A stretch of DNA of 64,000 bases, from positions 7,378,001-7,442,000 of the forward strand of contig NC_079517.1 in NCBI RefSeq assembly GCF_000801105.2, read 5' to 3'. The notes below the pieces were generated by a model. That model saw only the letters and a list, made by a program, of their open reading frames with translations. It ran no database searches and was not told the DNA's origin. A program made the translations under genes and the position numbers. Shown here in pieces: positions 9,138 to 21,433 of the stretch; position 1 is the first letter of the stretch, and each line of letters begins with the position of its first letter. The stretch is from Raphanus sativus (lineage: Eukaryota; Streptophyta; Magnoliopsida; Brassicales; Brassicaceae).

Positions 9138-9681
9138 TCCGATCCTTTTTAATTGGTTAACTCTCCATGATCAATTTTTTTGTAGCAAAAGACAAAAGTC
9201 TCACGATCAAATAAGTTCTTAGTTTAATTACGTCCCAACTCCCAATAAAGCGAGGAATAAAAGAAAAGATTTTGTGTTTCTTATAACTTGATTATTATTT
9301 TTTTTGTTTACCGCACAAACACTTGTATCATGTCATGGTAGTTTTAGGGAAAAAAAATTGTAAGAGAATGGCTATATTATTAGTGAACAATTATATAACT
9401 CATTTTATATTCTTTTGTTGTTAACTCCATCATAGGCCAAAAGAAAAAGATCAGTTTCTTCTGCAAAGCTACCAACTTCTGCTAACTTGCTTCTGTTGTA
9501 TTATTTAAAAACTCAGAACTATTATCAGTTTAGAGATTTGGACATTGTTGAATATGACGCATTGCACAATAAATAGGTATATGTATATATACATACATAC
9601 ATACACATATTATCTTCTTCTCTCCCTCTCAAATTTCAGAAAATAATGATCCATTTTTATCCATCTTTGCCAACAATAAAT
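9138..9681. other. Intergenic, convergent 3' ends
   Basis: This is the 3' flank of DEFL copy 2 and then the 3' end of HDS on the other strand. A short TATG/CATA repeat lies at about 9583-9610. No gene. Confidence 0.6.
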
Positions 9682-12600
9682 CTACTCATCAGCCACAGGT
9701 GGGTCCACCCAACGACCATGTTCTTTGATCAGACCGATCAGAGCATCAGTTGCCCCCGACATGGCAATCCCACGCTTCACCACCGTCTGTCCACAAAAAT
9801 TTAAAACTTAATATATATAATAAAACACATTCCACTTCAAAAGATCCAAGAAGCTTTGAGAGTAAAGGTGTCACCTTTCCAACGTAAAGATCGATTTTCC
9901 CGGGAGAACCGCCTACATAACCGAAATCAGCATCAGCCATTTCTCCAGGTCCATTCACAATGCAACCCATTATTGCAATCTGCACCATTTTTTTTTCAAA
10001 ATCCATTTATTTACACACTCCAAAAAACCATAACAACATTTTCTTGAAAAAAAAACAAAAAGAACAAAGGTTTGGTTTTTAGCTAACCGAAACGCCAGGC
10101 AAATGTGAAGTCTTTTTTCTGATCTCAGCACTGATTTCTTGCAAGTCAAACAGAGTTCTTCCACAAGACGGACACGACACATATTCCTGCAACAAACAAT
10201 TTTAAGGAAAGATTTGAAGAAAATAGAAACAGTAGAGATTGGTTGTGTGCTTTATATATACCGTCTTGGTGTTACGCATCCTGCAGCCTTGTAACAAGTT
10301 GAAAGAAGTGTTCCTAAGGAACTCGAAGTCTTGATCAGGTGCTTCCAGCATTACACCATCTCCAAGTCCGTCCACTAGAAGTGCTCCAGCGTATGTCCCT
10401 GCGTGGATCACCAGTTCGTCCCTGCATTGTGCGCAAACAAGAAAGAAAGAAAGAAACCATCAATACCATATCAAAAAAAGTTCTGATGACAGTCGCTATC
10501 TTACCTGTGAATCCCTGTTGGGAAGTTAATGTGGTGAATGACGGGAAAATTAACTGAATTCTCGGATAGGAACTCGAATAGTCTACAAAATCAAAGACGA
10601 GAAGAGTATCAGTTTAGCTTATAAAGGTCATAACTTTTGAACTCATTAATAATATTTACCTCCGAGCTGCGTGTACTCTGCTAACTTTGTCTTCATTGAA
10701 GGGTACATCATGGAGAATCATAGTAGCATCAATGTTCTTGAGCACTTCAAGCTCCTCGTATGGCTCATCACCACGTACAGAGACAACCAAGCGTGTACCT
10801 ATAATAACCCATGCTAAGAAAACCCCAAAAAGGAATGTGATAGTGTTTTAGGAAGGTTTTTGTCTGAGTCACCTTCAGGGAGAAGCTTGTAAGCACCACC
10901 AGATAGTTCCTTGAGGTTGACAAGAACCATTGCATTGGGCAAAGGCTTTGTGAGTTGCTCTGAGAAAGGTGCTATGACTCCCATACTCACATCGATCAAC
11001 CGTTTAAGAGCCAAACGCTGTAAACAGAACTCAATGTTTATACTCAGAGCCAGTGTCAAGTCTTAGAGAAGAAAGCATGATTCTTACAGCAACGTGATCA
11101 TCTACAGGTGGAAGCTCTCTTAGTAAGATTGAATCAACTGTTGCCAGATCCTACACAAGCATTACTAGATAAGTAAGAATCGGGATGCGTCTCTCTCATG
11201 AAGACAAAAATGAAACATATCTCACCTTGAATGGCATCCCCACGACAAGCTTTGTAGCGAGCGATCTGTAGAGGAGTTCAGGTGCCTAGAAAGAAAGCAA
11301 ATTAACGAAAGGAAGACAATGAACCATTTCTACATTCTGCAAAGAGTATTTATAAAAATGCTCACCTTAAGTTGATCTAGAGAAACCGTCATCAGAACAG
11401 AACCATCACGGTGAAGGACGTTTCTGTAATCAACCTCTTCTCCCTACAGTTTTTTTCCAGGAAGAAGAATCATTTCGATTTCGTCCAGATAAATTTTTCT
11501 TTAATTCCGTTTCAAAATGTACAGTTGTTACCTCTTTTTGTACAGGTAGATCACCTGTCCTTCGCTGAAAATCAAAGTAATGCCTATGCTTCTCTTCAAA
11601 TGGTGCCTATTACACAAAAGGGTTGCATTAGTCACAGTATAAACTATATATAGTAGAAAAGGAACAGAAGAAGAATCAATTCATACAACGCCTTGTTGAA
11701 GCTCAGCAGCTTTTGTCCCCAGGTTGGCCAATCTCTTACACGGATCAATCTCCTCTTCTGGTGGCTCAGTCAGCGAAACTCTTATCGTGTCACCAAGTCC
11801 ATCCTGCAATTACAACAACCATCACGTTATTATATAAATATATCAAAAAAAATGTGTTTCCTCTATGGAGGTGTACCTGAAGAAGCGTCCCGATTCCAAT
11901 AGCAGACTTCATCCGTCCATCTTCACCTTCTCCAGCCTCAGTGACTCCCAAATGCAGAGGATAATCCCATCCATGAACATACATCTCCGCCACGAGTAAA
12001 CGGTACGCCTGGACCATGATCACCGGGTTGCTAGCTTTCATGGAGAAAACAAAGTTGTGGTAGTCTAGTTTCCGACATATCCGTGCAAACTCAAACGCAG
12101 ATTCAACCATTCCTCGTGGAGAGTCACCATAATAGCTCATGATACGGTCAGAAAGACTTCCATGGTTTGTCCCTATACGCATTGCTCTCCCATACTTTTT
12201 GCATTTCTCAACTAAAGGAGTGAAGACCTAAGGGGAGAAAAAAAAAGGATTAATAATACTTTACAGGTGTCTCATCAAGTAACAAAAATGCTTTCTTCCT
12301 ACCAACCTGCTCGATATGCTGAAGTTCTTTCTGGTATTCATCTTCTGTGTACTCTATCGTCTCAAACTGTGCCCTTCTGTCCGCTACAAAGGTGGGAAGA
12401 AAGAAACCATTCATGCGTGAGTTTAAAGAAACAAGTTAGAGAGACAAAAAGGAAGAAGAAGAAGAAGGTGTACCAAAGTTTCCGGGGTTGACGCGGATCT
12501 TGTCAAAGCATTCAGCTACACGCAATGCTACAGCAGGCGCAAAATGAATATCCGCCACAAGTGGTATATTGTAACTGTAACACAGAATTAAGTTAGATAC

Positions 12601-13362
12601 TAATCAAACACCCACAAAACATAGCAGAAGACTCTCGGGTATGTATGGGGGTTTACTTAAGCTGAACAAGTTTATCTTTGATTTCAAAGCATGCGTCAGC
12701 CTCTTTCTTCCCTTGAACAGTGATCCTCACAATGTCCGCTCCTCTATCCGCTATTCTCATTACCTAAACAAATCACAGAACCAAGTCTCTATAATGTCAT
12801 AAGCTTTAGGGGTGCCCCTGCAGCACAATTCAAACAACTGACACCAAATCTTGGGTAATACTTAGAAACTGAAAATAGATGATACTAAGAGGGAGGGAGG
12901 GAGTTGCAAAAAGAACCTCGTCAACAGTAGCGGCAACATCCTTGGTATCGGAAGTAGTCATGGTTTGGATCCTTATGGGATGGTCGCTGCCAAGGGCGAC
13001 ATCTCCAACCATAACAGTACGAGTCTTCCTTCTCACCGTCTTATTCAATGACTCGCAATATTTCTGCCTTGGCACTACCAAAAAAAACAACAAAATCAAT
13101 CAATCAACTCTGAAAGAGCTTGAAAACAAGACTTTCAATGCATATATATTATACCTAAGAGAGGGCTTCCTTCAGAAGCAGGTTGAAGCTCGGCTAAATC
13201 AGAGCCTTGATTCGAACTCCGGATCACTGAAACTCTTCTTCTTGCAGATCTTAAGCTCCCCAAATCACAAATCCTCACAATACTCATGCTTTTACCAAAT
13301 CCGAGCTTCGAATCCGAGATGTTGACCCCGGAGAAGGGAGCTGGCAATACCCCAGTCGCCAT
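9682..13362 (-). CDS. HDS: 4-hydroxy-3-methylbut-2-enyl diphosphate synthase (HDS/IspG/GcpE)
   Basis: HDS reduces MEcPP to HMBPP, the penultimate step of the plastid MEP isoprenoid pathway. Eighteen coding exons, from ATG at 13362: 13362-13155, 13074-12917, 12763-12657, 12574-12474, 12383-12307, 12227-11877, 11803-11690, 11606-11532, 11443-11366, 11285-11226, 11150-11088, 11017-10873, 10798-10660, 10582-10505, 10421-10262, 10186-10088, 9979-9875, 9786-9682. They sum to 740 aa, the Arabidopsis length within one residue. The N-terminus ([20 protein letters not shown]) is a chloroplast transit peptide. The TIM-barrel part includes TMTTSDT. The C-terminal part has the 4Fe-4S ligands in YVSCPSC (about 643, 646) and GCIVNGPGE (about 677). 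A 5'-UTR intron is likely at 13389-13626 (AG|GTACTG .. GCAG). Single, intact. Confidence 0.97.
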
Positions 13363-13626
13363 TTTCTTTCTCACTGAGTCAAAAGTAACTGCATAGCCAC
13401 AGAACAAAACCAGCTTACTAGAAAATCAGTTTTAATTACAAGGAAGATCATGCAAACTTAAAAAAAGCTCTTTTCTTTTGGTTTAGTTATGAATTTGAAT
13501 TAGAAATCAAAAGAAAAGACTAAATTTTTATAAAAGGATGATACTTTACTTTGTTTTCTCGACACTCACAAAACTTAATTCTACCAAACCTGAGAAAAGT
13601 TGGCACAAGGGATGAAGAAACAGTAC

Positions 13627-14656
13627 CTGAAGGCAGGCGCGAGGGCAAGAACACGCAACTGAGAAACCACAGTTTGAAGAAGCCAAGGAATCAGAAATAG
13701 AGGGAGATGCGAATGTTCGAGAGGAATAAACTAGTGGTGAGAAGAGTTTGAGAGGGATTGATTGATCAAATTAAAACTCTGTGGATAAACGTTTTTTAGA
13801 CCAATGCCGAGAGAAAACAGAACACAGACATGTGGAGATCAAAATGTTTTTAAATTGTAAAGTGATGCCTTATTTTATCTTTTATTCAACTTTGACCCCG
13901 TAATTAAACAATTCATTTAAAAATTATCAATGAATTTATTTTTACATGTTTAAATTTCATATTAGTTTTTTCTAAAAATAATTGGAAATTATTAATACAA
14001 GATTACCAACTATTTCTAGACAAATACTGCATGATTCTTTCCCCAAATATGTTCCTAACATTCCATAACTTCTTCACATCTTGCAAATGGACCAATTAGA
14101 AATTTTTAGTGAAAATTATGAAACAGTCCACCAATTCCTTTAAACCACAAATACAGACAGAATCGCATATAGGCACAAACATTTGGATTCTATTGAATTG
14201 ATTCGAAATTTTTGATATTATATTCACAAATTTCATTCGAGTTTTACAAATTTTTTTAAGTTGGATTGAATTTATTCTTTCTTACTTTGGTTCAGATTTT
14301 AATCAATATCTAAAATCGTCTGAAAGTATTTTCTAAAACCTTTAAAATTAACAAAAAATACTCAAAATATATAAGTTATTCAAAAAGTTAATTAAAAACT
14401 AATTAAACTATCTAAACTAAATAAAAATATTGAAAATAACAAATCGAACAAACTATCGGATACTTTTGTATAATGGTTTGGAAGCAGTTTTCACTTCACA
14501 AAGTAAGGTTAGGGATTCAAACCAGACGCTCAAAATCAGCAATCTTCTCGTATTACACTTACATAATCTGATAACATATATGATAAAACCAAAACCAAAA
14601 ATCGAGTAAGAACCATAGCGAAGTCAGATCAAAGCTTTAACCAGCTTCCTTCTCTC
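13627..14656. other. HDS leader/promoter and AT-rich spacer
   Basis: About 13627-13800 is the HDS first leader exon and promoter. The rest is AT-rich. A faint B-box-like GGATTCAAACC near 14512 hints at a very old SINE, which I do not claim. No gene. Confidence 0.5.
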
Positions 14657-16007
14657 TTAACAGTCTTCTTCCTCTTCAAGCAAATACTTCTCAAGAATCG
14701 CCACTGTTGCTTCCTTCGCACTGAATCAACCACCAAAACACACAACAGTCTTTTAAGTAAACACCTCACAAAGATTCTAAAACATCTCTCACTAACATAC
14801 CTTCCAGGTCTGATGATCGTATACTTCCCCACTTTACTCAAATCAACTATCGTCGACCCCGCACGACCCGACGGTAGCAAACCGCCATCATACACATAAG
14901 CACAGTGCTGCCAAAGATTCTCAAAATCACTCACGCAAACGCTGCTTCTATCACCGCTTAGATTAGCACTCGTAAGAGCCAAAACACTTCCCGAACCCCT
15001 CGATACTTCCCTGATGAACTCACTGTCCGGAACACGTACTCCAATCGTATCTATCCCCGGGTTTAAGGACTTTTCGAGAATGCTCGACTCACCTGTTTTA
15101 ACAACACTACAAGAACACTCTCACATAAAAGAGAATCATGTCGATGCAACAATAACGAGAAAGAAGATAAAGATGCAAAAACCTCGTTGAAGGACGAGAG
15201 TGACTGGACCGGGTAAGAGCGAGTCGAGTAAACCGTGAGGCAAGTGGTTCGTTGTAGCGACTCTCTTGATGTCTGATACATCACCGACGCAGATGGCTAA
15301 AGGGCTTGTAAGCTTACGGCCTTTGATCTCGTAGATTCGGTTAACCGCTTCTAAAGAACTGTAAACCCCCACAGTTTAGTTTTGGTAAAATGTAAAAGCT
15401 TATTATTCAGATATTTGTTTTGAACATATTACCAAGCATCACAGGCGAATCCGTAAAGCGTATCGGTAGGCACAGCGATGACTTTCTCTGATTTGATTGC
15501 TTCGATGGCTTCATGTGCATAGGCTTCAGTTGCGGGGTGGACTATGCATGAATTGGTCACAACAGAGAGTTCTGCTCTCTGCAGACTCCAAACCATGTTC
15601 TTCTGCAATCCCAATCTAAGTCTTCTACTGTGGTTAGTAGCAGTTGCAAAGAATCTTAACTCGGGGAAAGCTCCTAGATACACGTGAGAAGAGAATGCTC
15701 ATTAGCTTTCATCTTCAACTTAACATAATCGATTCAGACACGAAAGTTTCCGACAAAGGAGCAGACTTTCGAATAGATATTACAAACGAAGAGAAACCCA
15801 TAAAACATGTGTGTTTCACTTTGATTTTCATCCATTCAGAAAACAAAAACGGAACAAGGAATGACACGAAACCAGGATGAGGTCACAGGAGGGAACAAAG
15901 TGAAACGGATTGACAAAAAAAAAAGACAAACCTTTACGCAGGAGAGGATGAGACGGCACAGGTAATATGCCGGGAAGTTTCTCGGCGAGCCTCGTTGAGA
16001 AGTTCAT
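14657..16007 (-). CDS. YrdC/Sua5-type threonylcarbamoyl-AMP synthase
   Basis: The YrdC/Sua5 family makes threonylcarbamoyl-AMP from Thr, bicarbonate and ATP for the universal t6A37 modification of ANN-decoding tRNAs. Five exons: 16007-15932, 15673-15433, 15358-15183, 15092-14801, 14720-14657, sum 282 aa. The first 55 residues are basic and hydroxylated (MNFSTRLAEKLPGILPVP), consistent with an organelle transit peptide. The Sua5-YciO-YrdC fold starts near EAIEAIKSEKVIAVPTDTLY, followed by the basic substrate-binding KGRKLTSPLAI and the signature TSANLSG. Length and short acidic C-terminus (EEEEDC) fit the plant protein at At5g60590. It lacks the extra Sua5 C-terminal domain, so it is the short YrdC form. 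The alternative frame through 15934-16158 is a shadow. Confidence 0.93.
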
Positions 16008-16168
16008 GGCTGTAATCCTTCACTTTGACGTTCACCGCCGTCGAGAAAAGGGCAAAGATTTTGCCGAAGTCAGAGAAACCTTTTTCCTCTTGGCACGTGA
16101 TTGCATCGTGACCTTTTGTCAATTTCATTACTTTTCTTAGTCCACAATTTTTTTTCATATTTTTTTAT
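16008..16168. promoter_or_regulatory. YrdC gene upstream region
   Basis: A short GC-richer leader and promoter of the minus-strand YrdC gene, ending where the fold-back element begins. Confidence 0.4.
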
Positions 16169-16828
16169 GATAACGATGATTATCAAATTAATTAAATTCG
16201 TTTTTAATTTATAGATAATTATATACTAACAACTCTAATCAAATTATATTTTGAAAATAATAAAGATCTTAAATCACTTAGTAAATAATAATATAAATAT
16301 TTTTGAATTTTTGCCAATATTTTTAGAAATTACCACAGTGAATAAGTTTGATTTATTTGAGAAATAAATTGTTGACTGGTCAAATTTTTCATAATTCTAT
16401 GTTAAGTTATATTTTTTTCAATTATTAATCTTAGTAAATAATTTTAATAATTTAGTTGATAATTTATATTATCTTAAAAATAACTAAAATTATAATAATA
16501 ATATCATCGATAAATTTATATTATATTTACTTATTAATATTAAAATATTATATATTTGTATATTATATTATATTTATAATTTATTAATATGATTTTATTT
16601 TAATGTAAATATCACATAACAAAGAATAAATCTATTATCTAACATAATATTTTTGGGTAATTAAACTCATTCATTGTGATAATTTTTGTAAATATTGACA
16701 AAAAATTAAAAAATATTGAAAATAATCAGATCAGAATTAGAATATCCTTAACAAATAATTACATTAGAATTGTTAATATATAATTATCCATAAATTAAAA
16801 ATAAATTTGATTAATTTTCATCATTATC
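16169..16828. mobile_element. Fold-back element with arms of about 180 bp
   Basis: The left arm (16169 to about 16352) starts GATAACGATGATTATCAAAT. The right arm (about 16656-16828) reads GATAATGATGAAAATTAATC from its outer end on the other strand, and similarity continues along the arms. The spacer is about 300 bp. It has no coding capacity. Probably a long-TIR MITE (MULE or fold-back type); no clear target duplication was found. Confidence 0.6.
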
Positions 16829-18088
16829 TAGAAAAGTTCAACATTATGTTATTCAAAAATATTTTATATCATAAAATTTAGAAATAAATATATATTCTTG
16901 TATATAGTTTTATGTATATATGAATGTTTTAAGTTTATTTTATGTAACAAACATAATTCTTACTTTAAAAAATTATTGTATATAAAATTGATATTTAGTT
17001 AAATATTAAATATTTTAAAATTAAATTAATTTGTTCTAATAATTTTTGAATTGATAATATATATACTTATAAATTTGTTAAAATTATTAAATCCGTAAAT
17101 GGCGATACAACATTTAATTTATCATATCTCATCATCTATATTGTTTTTGAAAACAAATGATGACATGACATAACAATAATAATGACATGGATTAAAAACC
17201 AATTTTAACATGAACAATTACATATAATTTTTTTATAGTTTTAGTATTTTATAAATTTGGTGATAACTAATAAGTTAATAACTCATAAATAACCACAGTT
17301 AGTAGTATAATAAATAATTTAATAGTAGAAACAGAAATAAAGTAACATTTAATATCTTTTAAAATATTATTTAGTTCTGTTTTATAATTATACAGCTTTT
17401 CCTTTATGCAGTTTTAAAAAAACATGTAATTTGCTAATTCCAATACGATTAATTTCTTTTAATATTTACAAATTTCAGAAGTATTATTTAATTATATGTT
17501 TTGACCATTATATACTTAACCAATTTTTCTTAATTTTATAAAAACTGATTTAATATTTTTAAATATATACATATATATTATATAAATTAAAATTTCTTTA
17601 TTTTATCTTAATTATTTAAGTAAATTAAATTTTAAAATTAAATATTTTAAGCAAATATTAAAATCTAAAAATTAAGAAAATATTATTTTAAATAAAATTT
17701 TATTTTTTAAATAATTAACTCCTAGTGCAAAATTAGTGGAATCCATTTTGTTTATTTTTGGTCTTTCATTAGAGCATTTTGTTAACTTATTAATGTCTTA
17801 GACTATATCAACATTTAAGCTATTTCTTTTTTTTGTAACTTTCATTTAAGCTATTTCCATAACAATTTTATTATACATGAGAACTTTACAAGCAATGCTA
17901 CTACAAAACAATTAGTTTGCAGAGATTGAGCAGTCAAAGTTACAAACTTACAAACAATACAATGGTGTATGTAAACAAAGCATAGACAAACAAAATAACA
18001 ATCATTTTAAGCATTCCACTTTATCACACATAACATTAACCAACAAAAACTGTATAAATGTAAAATCATCATTCCACTTTTCCTGGCT
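16829..18088. other. Very AT-rich spacer with one micro-insertion
   Basis: No gene. CATTTAAGCTATTTC is duplicated at 17812-17826 and 17843-17857 around a 16-nt T-headed insert (17827-17842). The 3' UTR of the RINGv gene probably begins within the last 200 bp. Confidence 0.5.
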
Positions 18089-20350
18089 CTAAGCTGCATT
18101 TGGATGATGCTGAGAGGTTGTTGCATCCAGCGTTTGGGGCAGCGTCTGAGCATTGTTCAGCTGCTGCTCCAGCCTTCTGGCTAGCCATCTACGTCTCCAT
18201 CTCACAAACTCAACCATCACTGAACTACCGCATATGCATACACCAAATCCAGCAAATGTTGACAGAAGAACTGACAGAACCGGTTGCAACTCCACCTGTT
18301 TACCAAACCAAGATAGCACATTTTAACAACAAACAACTAAGGGGGATTATAAATAATAAAAAGAAGAGATACGTTGAAGAGTACTAACCACTGAATAAAA
18401 TACATGGGCGAAGAGAACCACCAAAGCAAACTGTACAGATGCGTAAATCCACACAAATCTTCTCATTACTGCAAAAAAATATTTAATCCAATCAACCAAA
18501 CACATATCAGAAACAAGGAGAACAATGAAGAGGACAAAACATATACCCATGGTTGATGCAGTCATGGATGCAAGAAGACCAAGAATACAAGAAAACGGCA
18601 GTGATATAGCAATTGCACCCGTCCCCATTTTCTCAACCTGCATTATATCAAAACTTAATTACTCTTTATACTATAGTAGAGATGATGCTTCTTGTTGTTA
18701 ACATAAATAGTAGAGAGATGGTTTTTTTACCAGGAGCTGCTCCAGGAAACAAAAGTAAGCAAGCATACTGATGATTACTAGAACCGGGACCTCCTGCCAA
18801 ACCCTATAGAGATATAATATTTAAACACTTTCTGTAAATTTCTAACGATCTTGCAGAAACTTCAGTAAATGAATCATTTACCTGTACCCAGTGACATCTA
18901 TCTGAGGAACACCAGAGTTTCGAATGCTTTGGATCCGTAGGAGTGTCACAGGCAAGTTCTTAACTTCTTGTTTACACACCTCACAGGTTTTGTTACCTTT
19001 TATGGTGAACCATTTGAGAGCACAGTCTTTGTGCGCAAGAGCAAGCTCTCCTTTGCAACTACACTCCATTTTTAAAGTTTCTCCTCCTTCACAGAGATCC
19101 ACCAAACAAATCCTACAAACTGCTTCCTCCTCAGGTATGTCTTCTCCATCAGCTTCACATGTTTCTGTTCAAATACGTTAAAGGATTAGATTTACTATGG
19201 ATAAACAACAACCGAATGAACCATGAACTAATAACTTTACCAGTATTAACAGCCTCAGATGCATTTGAGAAAACGTCTCCTTCCTTTACACGAGGAGTTG
19301 AAGGGATCACTCTGAAGAAAGAATCCATTCCCTTTAGGCTTGCTTCCTTGTCATTAACAGGCACAGAGCGAGAGCGACCTATATGCACCCTCCCTTTGCT
19401 CTGCAATACTCAAGTATATTAAGAGAAAGCAAAGCCTAAAGAGAAAGCTTAACGATACAAAAAAGAGAAAAGCTTACGGTTGGAGTTTGAGGAGCAACAC
19501 AACTGCTTCCTCCTCCGTGAGCTGACTCTGAGTTTAAAAGCACAATGGGAGTCACAGGTAGAGATGAAGTTCTCTTGATCCTAGGCGTGAACAACTTTGA
19601 AAGAGATAGCGACCTCGGTATAGAAGCCTTCTCCTGCAATGCAGAAGGACAAGACACGTCCCCTCCTTGTCCCTTTTCCACATCAGTGTTAGAGAGTTTT
19701 GGTTTGAATCCAACTTTTGGGATTAGACTCTTCAGGGAAGATTTACTCCGGGGAGGATGAGGAGGAGGAGGAGGAGGAGCAGAAGAGGAAGCAGGACCAG
19801 GGCCTGGAGAAGTAGAAGTCAAAGAGAAGTTGACTCTTCTTGGAGTTGGACTAGGCATTTTGATGACAACGGAATCTTCAGGGGAGAGATTGGTTGCTCT
19901 TGAAGGTATCTGCAAAGAGAGATTGTTGCGTCTCCATTGTTGAACGTTTTCACAAGTCTCTTCTGTTATAGCAGAGTAGGATCCTTCTTCGGCCTTCTTA
20001 TTAAAAACATAGATCAAAGTTCAAACAAAATAAGTTCTATGAGAAAACACAACTGTTCTCAGATCAATTAGATCTTTTCCAAAAGCATGATGACAAACAT
20101 ATCAAGCAATCTTTAACTAAGTACTTAGCACAAAAAAACATATATCTAATCTTTTTAATTCAATTCAAGAAACACAGCATCAAAACCACAACTACACTTT
20201 ACATACACATATCATTCATTCAGAGATCAAGAATCATACTTGCATGTGTGTATTATTAACATATGTGTGTCTATGTACCTGATTTGAAGAAGGGGCAGAA
20301 TCATCATGGTTTGAAACAAGAGGATTAAGAGGCTTCTCCTCAGTACCCAT
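18089..20350 (-). CDS. Membrane RINGv (MARCH-like) E3 ubiquitin ligase
   Basis: Eight exons: 20350-20279, 19996-19478, 19400-19241, 19164-18882, 18803-18731, 18637-18547, 18468-18389, 18295-18089, sum 494 aa. The N-terminal 240 residues are Ser/Pro-rich and disordered, with a run of Ala-Pro-Pro. A RINGv/RING-CH C4HC3 finger follows: C267, C270, C285, C287, H295, C298, C311, C314 (VCRICLVD .. [14 protein letters not shown] .. CEVC). Four hydrophobic segments (about 350-366, 374-400, 404-425, 431-452) then a basic tail ([15 protein letters not shown]). Such proteins recruit E2 enzymes on cellular membranes; the substrate is unknown. Fits At5g60580. The exon 2 acceptor is a NAGNAG site, so one Lys may be optional. 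Confidence 0.93.
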
Positions 20351-21433
20351 CACTACACAGATCAACAAGAGAAGAGATTGATGATTTCACACAACCTTAA
20401 TAATATTCCCCACATAATTGAAAAAAAAAAGTGTCTCCACCAAAAGAGGAAGGGTAACCTTAGCAAATAGAAAACAAAACGGAAACTTTTATTACAAGGC
20501 CAGCCACACAAAGTCTTCACAGTTTGGTAGAGAGGAAAAAAGCGTGACACACTACCAAGAAACTAGAGACAAAAAACCCACAACTACAAGAACCCCAGAA
20601 ACTAAAGAAACGTCCCTGAAAAGAAAACTACCAGTAAACCCGCCCAAAAGTAAGAAACTTTGAGACACAAGGAACAAGAGAGAGAGAGAGAGGGGTTGTT
20701 ACTTTATCTTTCTCGAGATTAGTGCTTATAATGATGGGAGAGAAGAATAAGATAAGTGGAAATGGGCTGTAAATGAGAGTCTAGAAGAATGAGAAAAAGG
20801 AATGGAGACAGTGAGAAAGAGAAGAAAGCAATCAAGCATGATTCTCATTTATGGAGAGAGAATGAGAGATGGGCCTACCTCTCTGAAGATTTTGCCCACT
20901 TCTCTCTCTCTCTTCTCATTTTCATTTTTTTTTCTTGCGTAGAAGGCTAAAAGCATTACACGAGTCTTTTCTGTTTTGTTCTTTTGCCATTTTCATGTAG
21001 ATTTTTCAAGTTGTTTTTCTGGATAAGTCATCAGTGCTGGGCTTATAAATGTGATTCCTAGCTATGTGAAAAGTAACTACGTTTTTGCTATTCCGAAACC
21101 TATAGTTTCAAGCAATTACTGGCTTCAAATACATTTTTAGATGGTAAACTTTGGACTTATATTTTGTCAAAAAAAAAACTTTGGACTTATATCCTCTTAT
21201 TTATGTTAGATTAACTAACTATTTTCCACTTATATTTCATGATAGTCAACTTACATTTTATAATTTTTATTTTGGCCATGTATTTATCCACAATATTTAG
21301 GATACCTCCAATTTTTAGCCTAACAAAAGAGTCGGTACAAACCTTTCTTTTTGTTATCATCTAGAATTTTATAATTTTAGTTTTTGATAAATACAACTAT
21401 AAATATAAAATGAAATATTAAATCGACAAAAAG
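20351..21433. promoter_or_regulatory. Upstream region of the RINGv gene
   Basis: Leader and promoter of the minus-strand gene, with GA and CT runs near 20670-20700 and 20905-20925 typical of plant promoters. Further left-to-right it is AT-rich, and a micro-insertion lies at 21146-21192. Confidence 0.5.
21146..21192 (+). repeat. Micro-insertion with perfect 17-bp duplication
   Basis: AAACTTTGGACTTATAT occurs at 21146-21162 and 21176-21192. The 13-nt insert is TTTGTC followed by A residues. Confidence 0.8.

Noticed and set aside
14455..14600. Possible ancient SINE (B-box-like GGATTCAAACC)
   Set aside because: Only one box is suggestive, with no tail or target duplication.
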